Counted from the stretch's first letter, positions 27,629-36,718 are shown. The stretch is 64,000 nt of DNA from CAYPNP01 sp964412195 (GCA_964412195.1 CAYPNP010000001.1:186001-250000); one strand, 5' to 3'. Made by a program: numbers and translations. The notes: generated by a model not told the origin, from the sequence alone.

Positions 27629-30600
27629 ATGATTTCCACGCGATTCCCCCTCCGCCGCTTCCCGCTCTGGATAGCCTTCGCGCTGTTGGCCGTTTTGGCG
27701 CTGCCGGCCGCCGCCGCGGACCTCACCCCGGCCGGTCCGCTGATGCGCTACCCCGACATCCACGGCGGCACCATCGCCTTCGCCCACGCGGAGGACATCT
27801 GGCTCGTCCCCGCCGCCGGCGGGACGGCGCGCCGCATCACCATCCATGAGGGCGAGGAGCGCTATCCCAAGTTCTCGCCCGACGGAAAGGCCATCGCCTT
27901 CACCGCCGAGTACGACGGCAATCCCGACGTTTACGTCATGAACCTGGACGGCGGGGGCATCACCCGGCTGACCTGGCATCCCGGCTCCGACGAGGTGGTG
28001 GGGTGGCATCCGCTGAAGGGCAAGATCCTGTTCCGTTCCGCCCGGCACAGCTGGGACAATTTCTATCACCTCTTCCTGATCAATCCCGATGGATCCGGCC
28101 TGGAGGAGCTGCCGCTCCACGAAGCGGCCTGGGGCAGCTTCTCGCCGGACGGGCAGCAGATCGTCTACACCCGGGTCGCCACCGAGGACCGCACCTGGAA
28201 GCGCTACCGCGGCGGCCTGGCCCCCGACCTGTACATTTACGACATCCCGACCGGCAAGGACCGGAAGGTGACCGACTTCCCCGGCACGGACCGCTTCCCG
28301 ATCTGGATTGGCAAGGAGATCTACTTCCAGTCCGACCGGGACGGCACCCTGAATATCTGGGCCCTGGACCCGGCGACCGGCAAGACCCGCCAGGTCACCA
28401 CCCACCGCGACTACGACGCCGGCCGGCCGAGCGGATTGGGACCCGGGATCGTCTACGAGCTGGGCGGCACCCTGCGCGTACTGGACACGGCGACCGGCCA
28501 GACCCGCACCGTGCCGGTGGACATCCGGTCGGATGATCCCGAGACGAGGCCGTATTTCAAGAACGTCTCCGACGCCGTGACCGGCATGGACCTCTCCCCC
28601 GCCGCCGAGCGCGCCCTGCTGGTCGCCCGCGGCGAGGTGTTCACCGTCCCGGCCAAGGAGGGCCCGGTCCGCGACCTGAGCGGCACTCCCGGCGCCCGGG
28701 AGAAGGACGCCGTCTGGTCCCCCGACGGGACGCGGATCGCGTACTTTTCGGATCTCGACGGCGAGTGGAACCTCTACCTCGTGGACCCGCTGGCCAAGGC
28801 CCCGCCGGCCCAGCTGACCGCGTTCAAGGACGGCTACCGCCACGGTCTCGCCTGGTCGCCGGACGGCAAGAAGATCGCCTTCTCCGACCAGCTCCTGACG
28901 CTGTACTTCATCGACGTGGAAACGAAGCAGATCACCACGGTGGACAAGGCCGATTATGAGCCCATGGACATCGGACTGGATGAGAAGCCCATCTCCGACT
29001 TCGCCTGGTCGCCGGACAGCGCCTTCCTCGCCTATTCCAAGATGGGCAAGGACCTGACCTCGCAGCTGTTCGTCTATTCGCTCGACACCCGGCAGGCCAA
29101 GCCCGTGACCGACGGCTTCTTCAACGACTTCGGGCCGGTCTTCTCCGCCGACGGTGCCCGGCTCTTCTTCGTCAGCAACCGCCGGTTCGACCCGACCTAC
29201 TGCGACATGGAGTTCGAGCTGGTCTACAAGAAGGTGGCCGGCCTGTACTCCCTGGCGCTTCAGAAGGGCGCAGCCCCGCTCCTGCCGCTGCGCAGCGACG
29301 AGGCGGCGGCCCAGCCCGACGAGGCTGCGACCAAGCCGGCGGGGGATGCCAAGGCAGCTGCGCCCCGCACCGTTGTTGACTTTGATGGCATCTTCACGCG
29401 CGTCGAGGCGCTGCCCCTGCCGCGCGGGAATTACCGGAGCCTGTCCACGACCGGCAAGGCCCTCTACTTCCTGAACGCCGACGAGGGCGACTTCAACCGC
29501 TTCGACCTCCGCGAGCGGGGCCCCGCCACGCTGTACGCTTTCGATTTCACCAGCCGCAAGAAGCGCACGGTGGTGGAGGAAGTCACCGCCTACCGCCTCT
29601 GCCGCGACGGCTCCAAGCTGATCTTCGCCAAGGACGGCGAGATCGCCCTGGCGGATGCCGGCGCCGACAAGGCCAAGGGCGAGGCGCTCAACCTCTCCGA
29701 CCTGAGCCTCCGGGTGGATCCCCCGGCCGAGTGGCGCCAGATCTACAACGAGGCCTGGCGGATGGAGCGCGACTTCTACTACGACCCCAACTTCCACGGC
29801 CTGGACTGGCCGGCCATGCGCGAGAAGTACGGACGGCTGCTGCCCTTCGCCTCCTGCCGCGGTGACGTCCGGTTCCTCATCGGCGAGCTGATCTCGGAGC
29901 TGAATACCTCCCACACGTACGTCTCCGGCGGGGACAAGCGGCGGAGGGCCGACCGGGTCAGGGTGGGCATGCTGGGCGTGGACTGGCAGACCGACGCCGC
30001 CAGCGGCCGCTACCGCTTCGGCCGGATCCTGCGCGCGCCGGACTGGACGGACGACGTGCGGCCGCCGCTGGCCGGCCTGGGTGTGGACATCCGGGAAGGC
30101 GACTACCTGCTGGCCGTGAACGGCAAGGAAGTGACCACCGCCTCCGAAGTGTACCGCTGGTTCGAGGGCCTGGCCGACAAGCAGGTCAGCCTGAAGGTCA
30201 ACAGCCGGCCCGGCCCCGAGGGCGCGCGCGAGGTGACCGTGAAGCCGGCCTCCGAGGAGATGCGGCTGCGCTACCTCGACTGGGTGGAACGCAACCGTCA
30301 GGCTGTGGACAAGGCCTCCGGCGGGAAGATCGGATACATCCACATGCCCGACACCTTCACCGGATCCGCCAAGATGTTCCCGACCTACTACTACGGCCAG
30401 ACCCAGAAGGAAGGCCTGATCATCGACGGCCGGTTCAACCACGGCGGCCTGGACCCCGACGTCTTCCTCGAGCGGCTGGACAAGGAGGTCCTGTTCTACT
30501 GGACCCGCCGGCACAGCCACGACTACACCACGCCGCTGGTGGTGACGCGGGCGCACCTGGCCATGCTGACCAACCGACAGGCCGGCTCGGGCGGGGACAT

Positions 30601-30940
30601 GCTGCCCGCCGAGTTCCAGCTCCGCAAGATGGGGCCGGTGATCGGCACGCGCACCTGGGGCGGGCTGGTGGGGATCTCCACCTTCATCCCGCTGCTGGAC
30701 GGCGGCATGGTCACCGCTCCCGACTACCGGGTCTACACGCCCGACGGGAAGTGGGTGATCGAGAACGACGGCGTCCATCCGGACATCGAGATCGACCTGG
30801 ATCCCGCCGAGGTGGCCCGCGGCTACGACGCGCAGCTCATGAAGGGCGTCGAGTACCTCCAGCAGAAGATTAAGGCCGAGCCCCGGACCGCGCCGCCTCG
30901 TCCCCCGGCCTGGGTCGACCCGTACTTCGGGAAGAAGTGA
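27629..30940 (+). CDS. Exported tricorn protease homologue (S41 family)
   Basis: 1103 aa. Signal peptide (residues 1-31, ending PAAAAD), then a long WD/TolB-like beta-propeller region (~40-660) with repeated SPDGK blades, a PDZ domain (~814-870), and the S41 core (~900-1060). The catalytic His is probably H762 (NTSHTYVSGG) and the nucleophile S987 (GSGGDM). Archaeal tricorn degrades peptides downstream of the proteasome; bacterial homologues are often exported, as here. AGGAG lies upstream of the ATG. Length and domain order match the family. Confidence 0.93.
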   Translation: MISTRFPLRRFPLWIAFALLAVLALPAAAADLTPAGPLMRYPDIHGGTIAFAHAEDIWLVPAAGGTARRITIHEGEERYPKFSPDGKAIAFTAEYDGNPDVYVMNLDGGGITRLTWHPGSDEVVGWHPLKGKILFRSARHSWDNFYHLFLINPDGSGLEELPLHEAAWGSFSPDGQQIVYTRVATEDRTWKRYRGGLAPDLYIYDIPTGKDRKVTDFPGTDRFPIWIGKEIYFQSDRDGTLNIWALDPATGKTRQVTTHRDYDAGRPSGLGPGIVYELGGTLRVLDTATGQTRTVPVDIRSDDPETRPYFKNVSDAVTGMDLSPAAERALLVARGEVFTVPAKEGPVRDLSGTPGAREKDAVWSPDGTRIAYFSDLDGEWNLYLVDPLAKAPPAQLTAFKDGYRHGLAWSPDGKKIAFSDQLLTLYFIDVETKQITTVDKADYEPMDIGLDEKPISDFAWSPDSAFLAYSKMGKDLTSQLFVYSLDTRQAKPVTDGFFNDFGPVFSADGARLFFVSNRRFDPTYCDMEFELVYKKVAGLYSLALQKGAAPLLPLRSDEAAAQPDEAATKPAGDAKAAAPRTVVDFDGIFTRVEALPLPRGNYRSLSTTGKALYFLNADEGDFNRFDLRERGPATLYAFDFTSRKKRTVVEEVTAYRLCRDGSKLIFAKDGEIALADAGADKAKGEALNLSDLSLRVDPPAEWRQIYNEAWRMERDFYYDPNFHGLDWPAMREKYGRLLPFASCRGDVRFLIGELISELNTSHTYVSGGDKRRRADRVRVGMLGVDWQTDAASGRYRFGRILRAPDWTDDVRPPLAGLGVDIREGDYLLAVNGKEVTTASEVYRWFEGLADKQVSLKVNSRPGPEGAREVTVKPASEEMRLRYLDWVERNRQAVDKASGGKIGYIHMPDTFTGSAKMFPTYYYGQTQKEGLIIDGRFNHGGLDPDVFLERLDKEVLFYWTRRHSHDYTTPLVVTRAHLAMLTNRQAGSGGDMLPAEFQLRKMGPVIGTRTWGGLVGISTFIPLLDGGMVTAPDYRVYTPDGKWVIENDGVHPDIEIDLDPAEVARGYDAQLMKGVEYLQQKIKAEPRTAPPRPPAWVDPYFGKK

Positions 30941-30973
30941 CCGCCTCCGGCTTGTTTGGAGAGTGATCGTTCA

Positions 30974-31004
30974 GGGGCCGCCTTCCGGCGGCCCCTTCCT
31001 TTTC
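30974..31004 (+). terminator. Intrinsic terminator of the tricorn gene
   Basis: Stem GGGGCCGCC/GGCGGCCCC with loop TTCC, followed by TTCCTTTTC, 33 bp after the stop codon. Confidence 0.85.
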
Positions 31005-31061
31005 GGGCGACTCTTTCGGGGATTCGTGCCGGATTCCAGCCCGCAGGGTGTCCTAAACTAA

Positions 31062-31280
31062 CCCCATGCGTGAGCATGGGGTGCCGCGCAGCATGAAGAG
31101 AAGATTTGTATTTCCTTCCCTTGAGCCCCGTCCGGGGCGGCATATAACGTGGAATAATAAGCCTCTAGCCAGTCCTGGGGAGGCAAATGGACAACCAGAG
31201 GTATGCCGCCCCAAAGCGGGCTCCGGGAGGAAATCCAGAACACACTGGAGTCGCGCATCGCCCCATGCTCACGCATGGGG
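31062..31280. repeat. 219-bp nested inverted-repeat element
   Basis: The outer ends are CCCCATGCGTGAGCATGGGG (31062-31081) and its exact reverse complement (31261-31280); each end is itself an 8-bp-stem hairpin. Inside lie GGGGCGGCATA (31134-31144) and its exact reverse complement (31202-31212), the first overlapping a further small hairpin GCCCC-GTCC-GGGGC (31125-31138). No ORF is convincing. The structure suggests a REP-like or MITE-like element, or a structured RNA. The rest of the 30941-31757 gap holds the tricorn terminator, the tRNA-Sec fragment and the AT-rich phage end. Confidence 0.75.
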
Positions 31281-31423
31281 CTATTTTAAGGTGCCCTCGG
31301 GGTTGTGGATCGACTTCTCCGTGGCCTATTGCGGTTATTCATTAGGGAGACCATCCAAGAAGGGAATGGTAGAATAAGGTGCCGGCCGCCGGTGGAATCC
31401 GCCGACGACCGGCGAGGAAAAAA

Positions 31424-31494
31424 TGGCGGAGGTGCATGGGAATCGAACCCACCCGCGACGCCTCTCAGCGCCGCACAACGGTTTTGAAGACCGA
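31424..31494 (-). pseudogene. selC: 3' half of a selenocysteine tRNA gene, prophage attachment site (attL)
   Basis: On the minus strand: anticodon loop CTTCAAA with anticodon UCA (31487-31485), partial anticodon stem CGGT/ACCG, a long variable arm (GCGGCGC-TGAGAG-GCGTCGC, 7 bp), T arm with loop TTCGATT, acceptor strand GCACCTCC, discriminator G and encoded CCA. UCA plus a long variable arm plus G73 identifies tRNA-Sec. The D arm and 5' acceptor are absent; AT-rich phage DNA begins in the anticodon stem. The complete gene should lie at the other prophage end, outside the window. Confidence 0.85.
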
Positions 31495-31757
31495 GGGGAT
31501 GTCATTTTATGAATCGATATATCAATAACATAGAAGATCATAATCGATGCTTGGCACGAATCTGTCACAGCGGGAAATTTTCCAGCTATTGTTTTGTTCC
31601 CTTTGAAACATGAAATTGAAGATTTTCTTCGGTTCGTTCGAGTGGCTTTGCTGAGAACGAAATATCCTTTGATACCGGCAAACAAATCACTAGGATAGGC
31701 CCGATTGCGGACCACCATCGCTGTGTGGGTACCAAGATTGTCAAGGAGGCTGGATCA

Positions 31758-32285
31758 GTGGAACTACTTATCAAACTGAGTCCGGAATTAAAGGCTCTTC
31801 TGCCTGTTCTCATTTTAATCCTAGGCGTCTTGTTGACGACCGCGATCGCTCGGAGAAAGGAAGAGCAGAGACGAAAGAGTATTGGTTGGCTATTGCTCTG
31901 TGAGATACAAAGAAACTTTCAGACTATTACTGAGGCTAAATTCGAGTGGAATCCAAATATTAAAGTCATCACCACAGCCCGATCATTACATGCTTGTGAT
32001 TTGAGGAACGAAATTTATGAATCATTTAAAGCTGAGTTCTCTCTTTTCTCGGAGAGAATTATCAAAGAGCTTTACCGGTACTATCAATTGATCCGGAAAC
32101 TGACAGATTACAAGGCGGAAATCAGTGTCAATGTTCAGCCTGGTTACGGTAATCCGACTCTCTCAAAAAACGTAATAAACCTAACCATCGAAATTCGTAG
32201 CTCGGGAGATATTCTGTACAAGCTGATTAATGCGAAGATACTTAGAGGTAAAGCAGAAAAGCTCGGACTCCAGTATAATGTCTGA
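31758..32285 (+). CDS. Hypothetical membrane-anchored protein at the prophage left end
   Basis: 175 aa from a GTG with AAGGAGG 8 nt upstream; an in-frame start at 31725 lacks a site. One N-terminal membrane helix (about residues 12-31, LLPVLILILGVLL) is followed by a helical cytoplasmic-type domain. I do not recognise the family. AT-rich compared with the phage core. It overlaps the next gene by 8 nt. The place between att site and integrase is a common cargo position in prophages, so superinfection immunity or defence is possible but unproven. Confidence 0.7.
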   Translation: MELLIKLSPELKALLPVLILILGVLLTTAIARRKEEQRRKSIGWLLLCEIQRNFQTITEAKFEWNPNIKVITTARSLHACDLRNEIYESFKAEFSLFSERIIKELYRYYQLIRKLTDYKAEISVNVQPGYGNPTLSKNVINLTIEIRSSGDILYKLINAKILRGKAEKLGLQYNV

Positions 32286-32547
32286 TGAACTTGCAGGTTC
32301 AGTCAGGGATTCTATGCTGGAAAAATCTAATCTTGAATCCGTTACGCGGCGTTTAAATAATGCCCTCGACGCAGCTGCTGAGGAGAATCTCCGACTCGCG
32401 CGCGAGCTAGAGGAGGCGGAGGCTGGATCGGGGGCTCTTGTCGAGCTGCTGACGCTGTTCGTAGAGACGTGGCGCAGCGGGGGAGATCTGGGAAGTGTGG
32501 TAAATCAGGTGTCTGAGGAACTGAGGAAACGACGCCGAGTTCAGTAA
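32278..32547 (+). CDS. Small coiled-coil hypothetical protein
   Basis: 89 aa, starting 8 nt before the end of the membrane-protein gene. Predicted almost entirely helical, with heptad-like spacing (ARELEEAEAGSGALVELL) and a basic C-terminus (RKRRRVQ). Unknown family. Overlap with the upstream gene suggests a two-gene unit. Converges with the minus-strand gene at 32558. Confidence 0.6.
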   Translation: MSDELAGSVRDSMLEKSNLESVTRRLNNALDAAAEENLRLARELEEAEAGSGALVELLTLFVETWRSGGDLGSVVNQVSEELRKRRRVQ

Positions 32548-32557
32548 TAATCTTTCA

Positions 32558-32806
32558 TTAGGATCGAGACTCTCCGGATTCTATATCCCCATCTATCATC
32601 CTCTCACCCACATGGAAGCCCTCTCTCAATGCATCGGTATCTGATTGTAATCCTTCGTTGCTGAAGAAGATATCGTTATGGACTCCGCCGCCTCGAACAT
32701 GAGTCTGAACGAGTCCACGAAATATCCATTCTCCAGACTTTGTCGGAACCGCCTTGATGATGATTCTGTGACCTCGATAAATCTTGGCTGCCTTTCGCGA
32801 CGGCAT
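32558..32806 (-). CDS. Small hypothetical protein upstream of attL
   Basis: 82 aa from ATG with AGGAGAGGG upstream; 16 bp downstream of the integrase gene on the same strand. It has beta-strand-like segments (IYRGHRIIIKAV, GEWIFRGLVQTH) and resembles short phage or plasmid proteins of unknown role. It could be a lysogeny-expressed accessory gene co-transcribed with the integrase. Confidence 0.6.
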   Translation of the reverse strand: MPSRKAAKIYRGHRIIIKAVPTKSGEWIFRGLVQTHVRGGGVHNDIFFSNEGLQSDTDALREGFHVGERMIDGDIESGESRS

Positions 32807-32822
32807 AAATCCCTCTCCTGAA

Positions 32823-33875
32823 TCATTTTCTGATTCGAAGATCAATCTTTGCTAATGACTCGTGAAGATGCTCACGGGAAAGGTGCGCGTACCTCTGACT
32901 CATCTGGGCGGTCCGGTGGCCCAAGATCTCGCCGATCGTCCTGAGAGGGACGCCTGCCATCGCGAGGTACGAGGCGGCTGTGTGACGGAGGTCGTGCCAG
33001 CGGAAGTCACGGATCCCGGCGGTGCTCTTCGCACGATTGAACGGGATCCGGATGTCGAAGAATCCGTCGGAGTTCCGGGGGATGTCCGGGAAGAGGCGTC
33101 CGGAGGTGGAGACGACGGGAAAGGCGAGGAGCGTCCGGATTGCGTCCATGGCGGCGTCCGTCAGAGGGATCGCGCGGCGATCCCGGTTCTTCGTCTTTTC
33201 CAGGGTGACGACGCGACGCTTCAGGTCGATGCTCTTCCGGGTGAGTCCGAAGAGTTCGGCGCGTCTCATCCCGGTCGAGAGAGCGAGGATGATCGCGGGG
33301 TATAGGTACGGGGAGGAGTCCTGGCGGGCGGCGTCCAGGAGGAGGGGGAGCTCCTCATCGGAAAGGTAGCGCAGGCGCCCGGGAGGTTCCTGGAGGCGCG
33401 GGATCTTCCGGAGAGGGGAGGATTCGAGCCAGCTCCACTCGTTGACCGCGGTGGTCAGGACGGCGGAGAGAGTCGTGAGGTAGTGGTTTACAGTCGTCGG
33501 AGAGAGTCCGGATTCCAGGAGGGCGTAACGGCGAGCGACGATCCGGTCCGGGGTGATCTGATCGAGGGAATAGGCCCCCAGCTCCTCCTTCCAGTACTCC
33601 AGGTGCCGACGCTGGGTGGGGATCGTCCGGGGCGCTTTCCGGGGGAGGTACCAGCGGTCATAGCGCTCGATCGCTTCGGTAAGAGTGTGGCGGCGCGCCT
33701 CGAGCTGGGGGACCCGGGAGGAGAGTCTCATCTCCGACTCGATCTTCGCACTCCAAGTGCGAGCGTCCGTCAGGCGGTCAAAGGTGGCTGAGATCGGCGG
33801 GAGTCCCCGGACGCGGATCTGGACGTGATAGCGCGTCGCTCCGGACTTCGTCTTACGAGGGCGGATGGTTGCCAT
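32823..33875 (-). CDS. Tyrosine-recombinase integrase
   Basis: 350 aa. An N-terminal AP2/arm-type binding region (~1-55) and a core-binding SAM-like domain (~60-165) precede the catalytic domain with R (STGMRRAELFGL), the H-x-x-R box (WHDLRHTAASYL), GH (LGHRTAQMSQRYAHL) and the nucleophilic Tyr in RYAH. Located 1.4 kb from the truncated tRNA-Sec, consistent with integration into selC. Its 5' end overlaps the restriction-endonuclease gene by 23 nt. Confidence 0.96.
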   Translation of the reverse strand: MATIRPRKTKSGATRYHVQIRVRGLPPISATFDRLTDARTWSAKIESEMRLSSRVPQLEARRHTLTEAIERYDRWYLPRKAPRTIPTQRRHLEYWKEELGAYSLDQITPDRIVARRYALLESGLSPTTVNHYLTTLSAVLTTAVNEWSWLESSPLRKIPRLQEPPGRLRYLSDEELPLLLDAARQDSSPYLYPAIILALSTGMRRAELFGLTRKSIDLKRRVVTLEKTKNRDRRAIPLTDAAMDAIRTLLAFPVVSTSGRLFPDIPRNSDGFFDIRIPFNRAKSTAGIRDFRWHDLRHTAASYLAMAGVPLRTIGEILGHRTAQMSQRYAHLSREHLHESLAKIDLRIRK

Positions 33876-34755
33876 GTTCGGCCTCGGGTGCGGGCGCTGG
33901 TGCTGCCGGTGGACCGATTTTTAGCTCTGATTTTAAGATGAGTAAGTCCTCTTTTAACTCATTCATCATGGATGAGGTGTAAATTTTTCTGATGTATCCC
34001 GCATTCTGTCTAGCCACGATTTTCTTTAGATCACTTTGCCGATATTTCCACGTCATCCCGTCTGTCACAAAGAGAAATTCAGTGGCTGGAAGCTTCACGG
34101 CGCAAATCTTCTCAATATCGCCGGTTACGTCAGTTTGTTTACTCCCTGTTGCACCGTAGGCTTTCGCCTCAAAGATGATCTTGGGATCCTCGGCACTGGG
34201 GATAGCGAACTCAGCTTTCGCCTTCTCACCTGAAAGCCCAGTAAAATTACATCCTCTAACAAAGGAATTTCCGAAGACTTCTCGAATCACGTCTGCGATC
34301 ATATCTTCTAAAAATCGGCCTCGCCGTTGCCCTTTTATAGCACTACCCCTGCCACTGCGAAGGCGCTCCAATAGGATATCTACCCACGACCACTCTCTAT
34401 AGTAGAAAGAGTCGATAGCTTCTCGTAAGTGGAGCTGATTTAACAAGAAGGCTAGGTAGTCTTTTCGGAGTTTCTTGTAGCTAATTATTCCTCCACCACC
34501 AGGAATCGTTGCTATTGCAGCTTTATACTCATCTTTCGAGAGGCCAAGGCAGAGCTGGAAAATTGTCGAGTAGGCATCGAAGTCCCTGTCCAGAAGGTGA
34601 GCGATCACATCTTCGTTCACTACAAGATCTGTGATGTATGTACTCATATACTGAAGCTCTTGCTCGACCTTTTCTGCAAAGCCGTTTTTCCAGTCTGCTT
34701 CGATCGGAGAAAGTTGTTCAAGGATGGTTTCCACGGTCTGTTTAGTGCGCTCCAT
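33853..34755 (-). CDS. Putative type II restriction endonuclease
   Basis: 300 aa from ATG 34755 (GAGAGG 7 nt upstream); an ATG at 34770 overlapping the methylase stop is an alternative. A PD-(D/E)xK-type site is suggested by AEFAIPSAEDPKIIFEAKAY near residue 190-210 (acidic residue, then E-x-K). Helical N-terminal half; Pro/Ala-rich tail. The assignment rests on this motif and on the methylase directly upstream in a coupled arrangement. Recognition sequence cannot be read. Lower GC than the phage core, a sign of separate acquisition. Confidence 0.75.
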   Translation of the reverse strand: MERTKQTVETILEQLSPIEADWKNGFAEKVEQELQYMSTYITDLVVNEDVIAHLLDRDFDAYSTIFQLCLGLSKDEYKAAIATIPGGGGIISYKKLRKDYLAFLLNQLHLREAIDSFYYREWSWVDILLERLRSGRGSAIKGQRRGRFLEDMIADVIREVFGNSFVRGCNFTGLSGEKAKAEFAIPSAEDPKIIFEAKAYGATGSKQTDVTGDIEKICAVKLPATEFLFVTDGMTWKYRQSDLKKIVARQNAGYIRKIYTSSMMNELKEDLLILKSELKIGPPAAPAPAPEAEHGNHPPS

Positions 34756-34766
34756 CTGGGAACCTC

Positions 34767-35870
34767 TCATTTGGCAATAAAGAGATACTCCTGCACCCGT
34801 TTCCGTTCGTCACTCACACCGGCGTGAGATCCGAAGTGGTAGGTATGGTTTTCGGTTTTTACGTCAACGTTGTCCTTCCCCTTCACTTCCTCTAAAAGCT
34901 GAATCAGGATCTCTTTGTCGGGGTAGCCGTTTGAGGAGTACGAGAGGACGATGATCGAATCCTTAAATTGCTCGAAGAGTCGTCGGAAGGCGTCGATTGA
35001 TGTCCGGCGATATGAGAACGGCGTGAAACGCTTCGGAATCTTCCGAACGATAGACGACTCCATCACTGGCTGCCCATCCCAGTAGCAGGACAGCCCTTCC
35101 AAGAAATGATATCGCTTGATGTAGCAGTTGTCGTCGCTGCGCGGGACGTAGGGCGGATCCATGTAGACGAGATCGAAGTGCTTCTTCGGAATCTTGAAGA
35201 CGTCTCCCCTCCGGGATCGGTTCGCTTGGCCGTTGTCAAAAACGAGGGAGTTCATCAGGCGCACGGATTGGATGAAGTGATCCCGCAGTGAGAGACGAAG
35301 GTCGGGCCGGCCGTCATCGTACTTGAGGTTTCCGGCGGTGATTGTGGTGAAGACACCGCGGGGTTGCTTTTTGATGCAGCTTCGGAATAGCGCGGAGAGG
35401 GCGATGGAGCGCTGGAAGGGATTGGAGAGTGAATCAAGATTGGACCACGTGTTGTCTAGAAAGTCGTTCTCTTCTGGCGTGAAAAAGATTCCGTCGAATG
35501 TCCGGGAGATGAAGTGACGCCGGCGGCGGTTCAGCTTCAGGAGGGCAGTTAGCTCACCTTCGGAGATGGTTTTTGACTTGTTCGCGACCAGGGCGTTCGT
35601 GAAGTGATAGGCGAAGTTCAAGAAGTCGTTCGTTGTAACGGCTTTCCCCATGCACTTGAGAAGATAGCTGACGCAGCCTGAGCCGCTGAAAGCGTCCAAG
35701 GCTGTTGTGAAATCGAGGTCTTTCAGGACGGAGTAAATCCAGGGGAGAAGGCGATGCTTATTCCCCATGAAGCGAAGTTGGGGGTAGCTCGCTGCTGTCT
35801 GGATTGGGGATGTCGTCTCAAACAGTTCATTCGGCCGGCTGGCTAACTCGCCGACGAGGCGCACGCTCAT
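34767..35870 (-). CDS. D12-class (Dam-like) DNA adenine methyltransferase
   Basis: 367 aa from ATG 35870 with GAGAGG upstream. Motif X/I region LRFMGNKHRLLPWI and DAFSGSGCVSYLL; motif IV VYMDPPYVPR. These are hallmarks of N6-adenine methyltransferases of the D12/alpha class, such as Dam and many type II partners. It would protect sites cut by the adjoining nuclease. Encoded on the repressor/integrase strand, so probably expressed in the lysogen. Confidence 0.92.
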   Translation of the reverse strand: MSVRLVGELASRPNELFETTSPIQTAASYPQLRFMGNKHRLLPWIYSVLKDLDFTTALDAFSGSGCVSYLLKCMGKAVTTNDFLNFAYHFTNALVANKSKTISEGELTALLKLNRRRRHFISRTFDGIFFTPEENDFLDNTWSNLDSLSNPFQRSIALSALFRSCIKKQPRGVFTTITAGNLKYDDGRPDLRLSLRDHFIQSVRLMNSLVFDNGQANRSRRGDVFKIPKKHFDLVYMDPPYVPRSDDNCYIKRYHFLEGLSCYWDGQPVMESSIVRKIPKRFTPFSYRRTSIDAFRRLFEQFKDSIIVLSYSSNGYPDKEILIQLLEEVKGKDNVDVKTENHTYHFGSHAGVSDERKRVQEYLFIAK

Positions 35871-35960
35871 CTTATCCTCTCGATCTATCACAGGCGGATA
35901 GTAGCGCGGAGATCGGTCTCTGACAAGTCAGATCCGATGTCGGAGCACTACCGCGAACAC

Positions 35961-36683
35961 TCAGACGATCGTTCTCCCCACCCAGCTCACGCGGCCCTCG
36001 ATCCTCAGGAGATGGCGGTTCTTCTCCCCGAAGACGAGCGGGGTATAGGCGGGATTGAAGGAGTAGAACTCGACGCTGTCCTCCTGCAGGCGGCGGTAGG
36101 CTTTCACGTAGATGTCGTCGCCGACGGAGATCACGTAGATGTTGTTCGAGAGGAGATTCGAGAAGCTGCGATCGACGAGGATCAAGTCGCCGTGTCGGAG
36201 TTCCCGGAAACGGTATTCCCCGGTCGGACTCTCCATGCTCTCCCCGCTGACGCGCATGCAATAGAGGTCCTGGATATGGGCGCCGAGTTCACCCTTGAGC
36301 CAGTCAGTCCGGAAAGCGATAAACTTGCCGATCGCGGAATCCTCGACTAGGGCCCCGTGGCCGGCGGAGGCGGGTTGAGTAAAGAAGGGAATCAGCGAGA
36401 ATCCGCTTCTGGCCTCTGATCCTTGAGGGAGGGGTGTCTCTTCATCTCCGAAGAGAAGCCAACGAGGATCGACGTTGTATCGTTTAACAAGCTTCTCCAT
36501 CAGGTCTGATCGTATCGTCGACTCCGGATCTTGCTCTAGCTTCTGATAGGTTCCATAAGAGATGTCTAATCCAGCCGCAAACTGCTCCTGAGTGAGCTTC
36601 AGATTCACTCGAACAATCTTTAGGCGGCTTGAAAGATTCATGGCAAGCTCCCTTGTTTCTGAGAGTTCCGGCCCAGTGCTCAT
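35961..36683 (-). CDS. Phage repressor: XRE helix-turn-helix with S24 (LexA/CI-type) peptidase domain
   Basis: 240 aa from ATG 36683 with AAGGAGGG 7 nt upstream. HTH in residues ~15-75 (LTQEQFAAGLDISYGTYQKLE); C-terminal S24 domain with nucleophile Ser in RVSGESMESP and Lys in DDIYVKAYRR. Autocleavage after RecA activation would induce the phage. An Ala-Gly pair in QPASAGHG is a candidate cleavage site. Divergent from the early operon; ACTCAT/ATGAGT half-sites in the shared promoter are candidate operators. Confidence 0.93.
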   Translation of the reverse strand: MSTGPELSETRELAMNLSSRLKIVRVNLKLTQEQFAAGLDISYGTYQKLEQDPESTIRSDLMEKLVKRYNVDPRWLLFGDEETPLPQGSEARSGFSLIPFFTQPASAGHGALVEDSAIGKFIAFRTDWLKGELGAHIQDLYCMRVSGESMESPTGEYRFRELRHGDLILVDRSFSNLLSNNIYVISVGDDIYVKAYRRLQEDSVEFYSFNPAYTPLVFGEKNRHLLRIEGRVSWVGRTIV

Positions 36684-36718
36684 AGATTTTCCCTCCTTCT
36701 GGTGAAATTCTCTGATTA

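Noticed and set aside
27110..30778. A 1222-codon open frame on the minus strand opposite the tricorn gene
   Set aside because: It is a by-product of GC-rich codon bias; the plus-strand tricorn protein has clear domains, signal peptide, ribosome site and terminator.
31305..31487. Small ORF overlapping the tRNA-Sec fragment
   Set aside because: It reads through the structured tRNA remnant and has no ribosome site.
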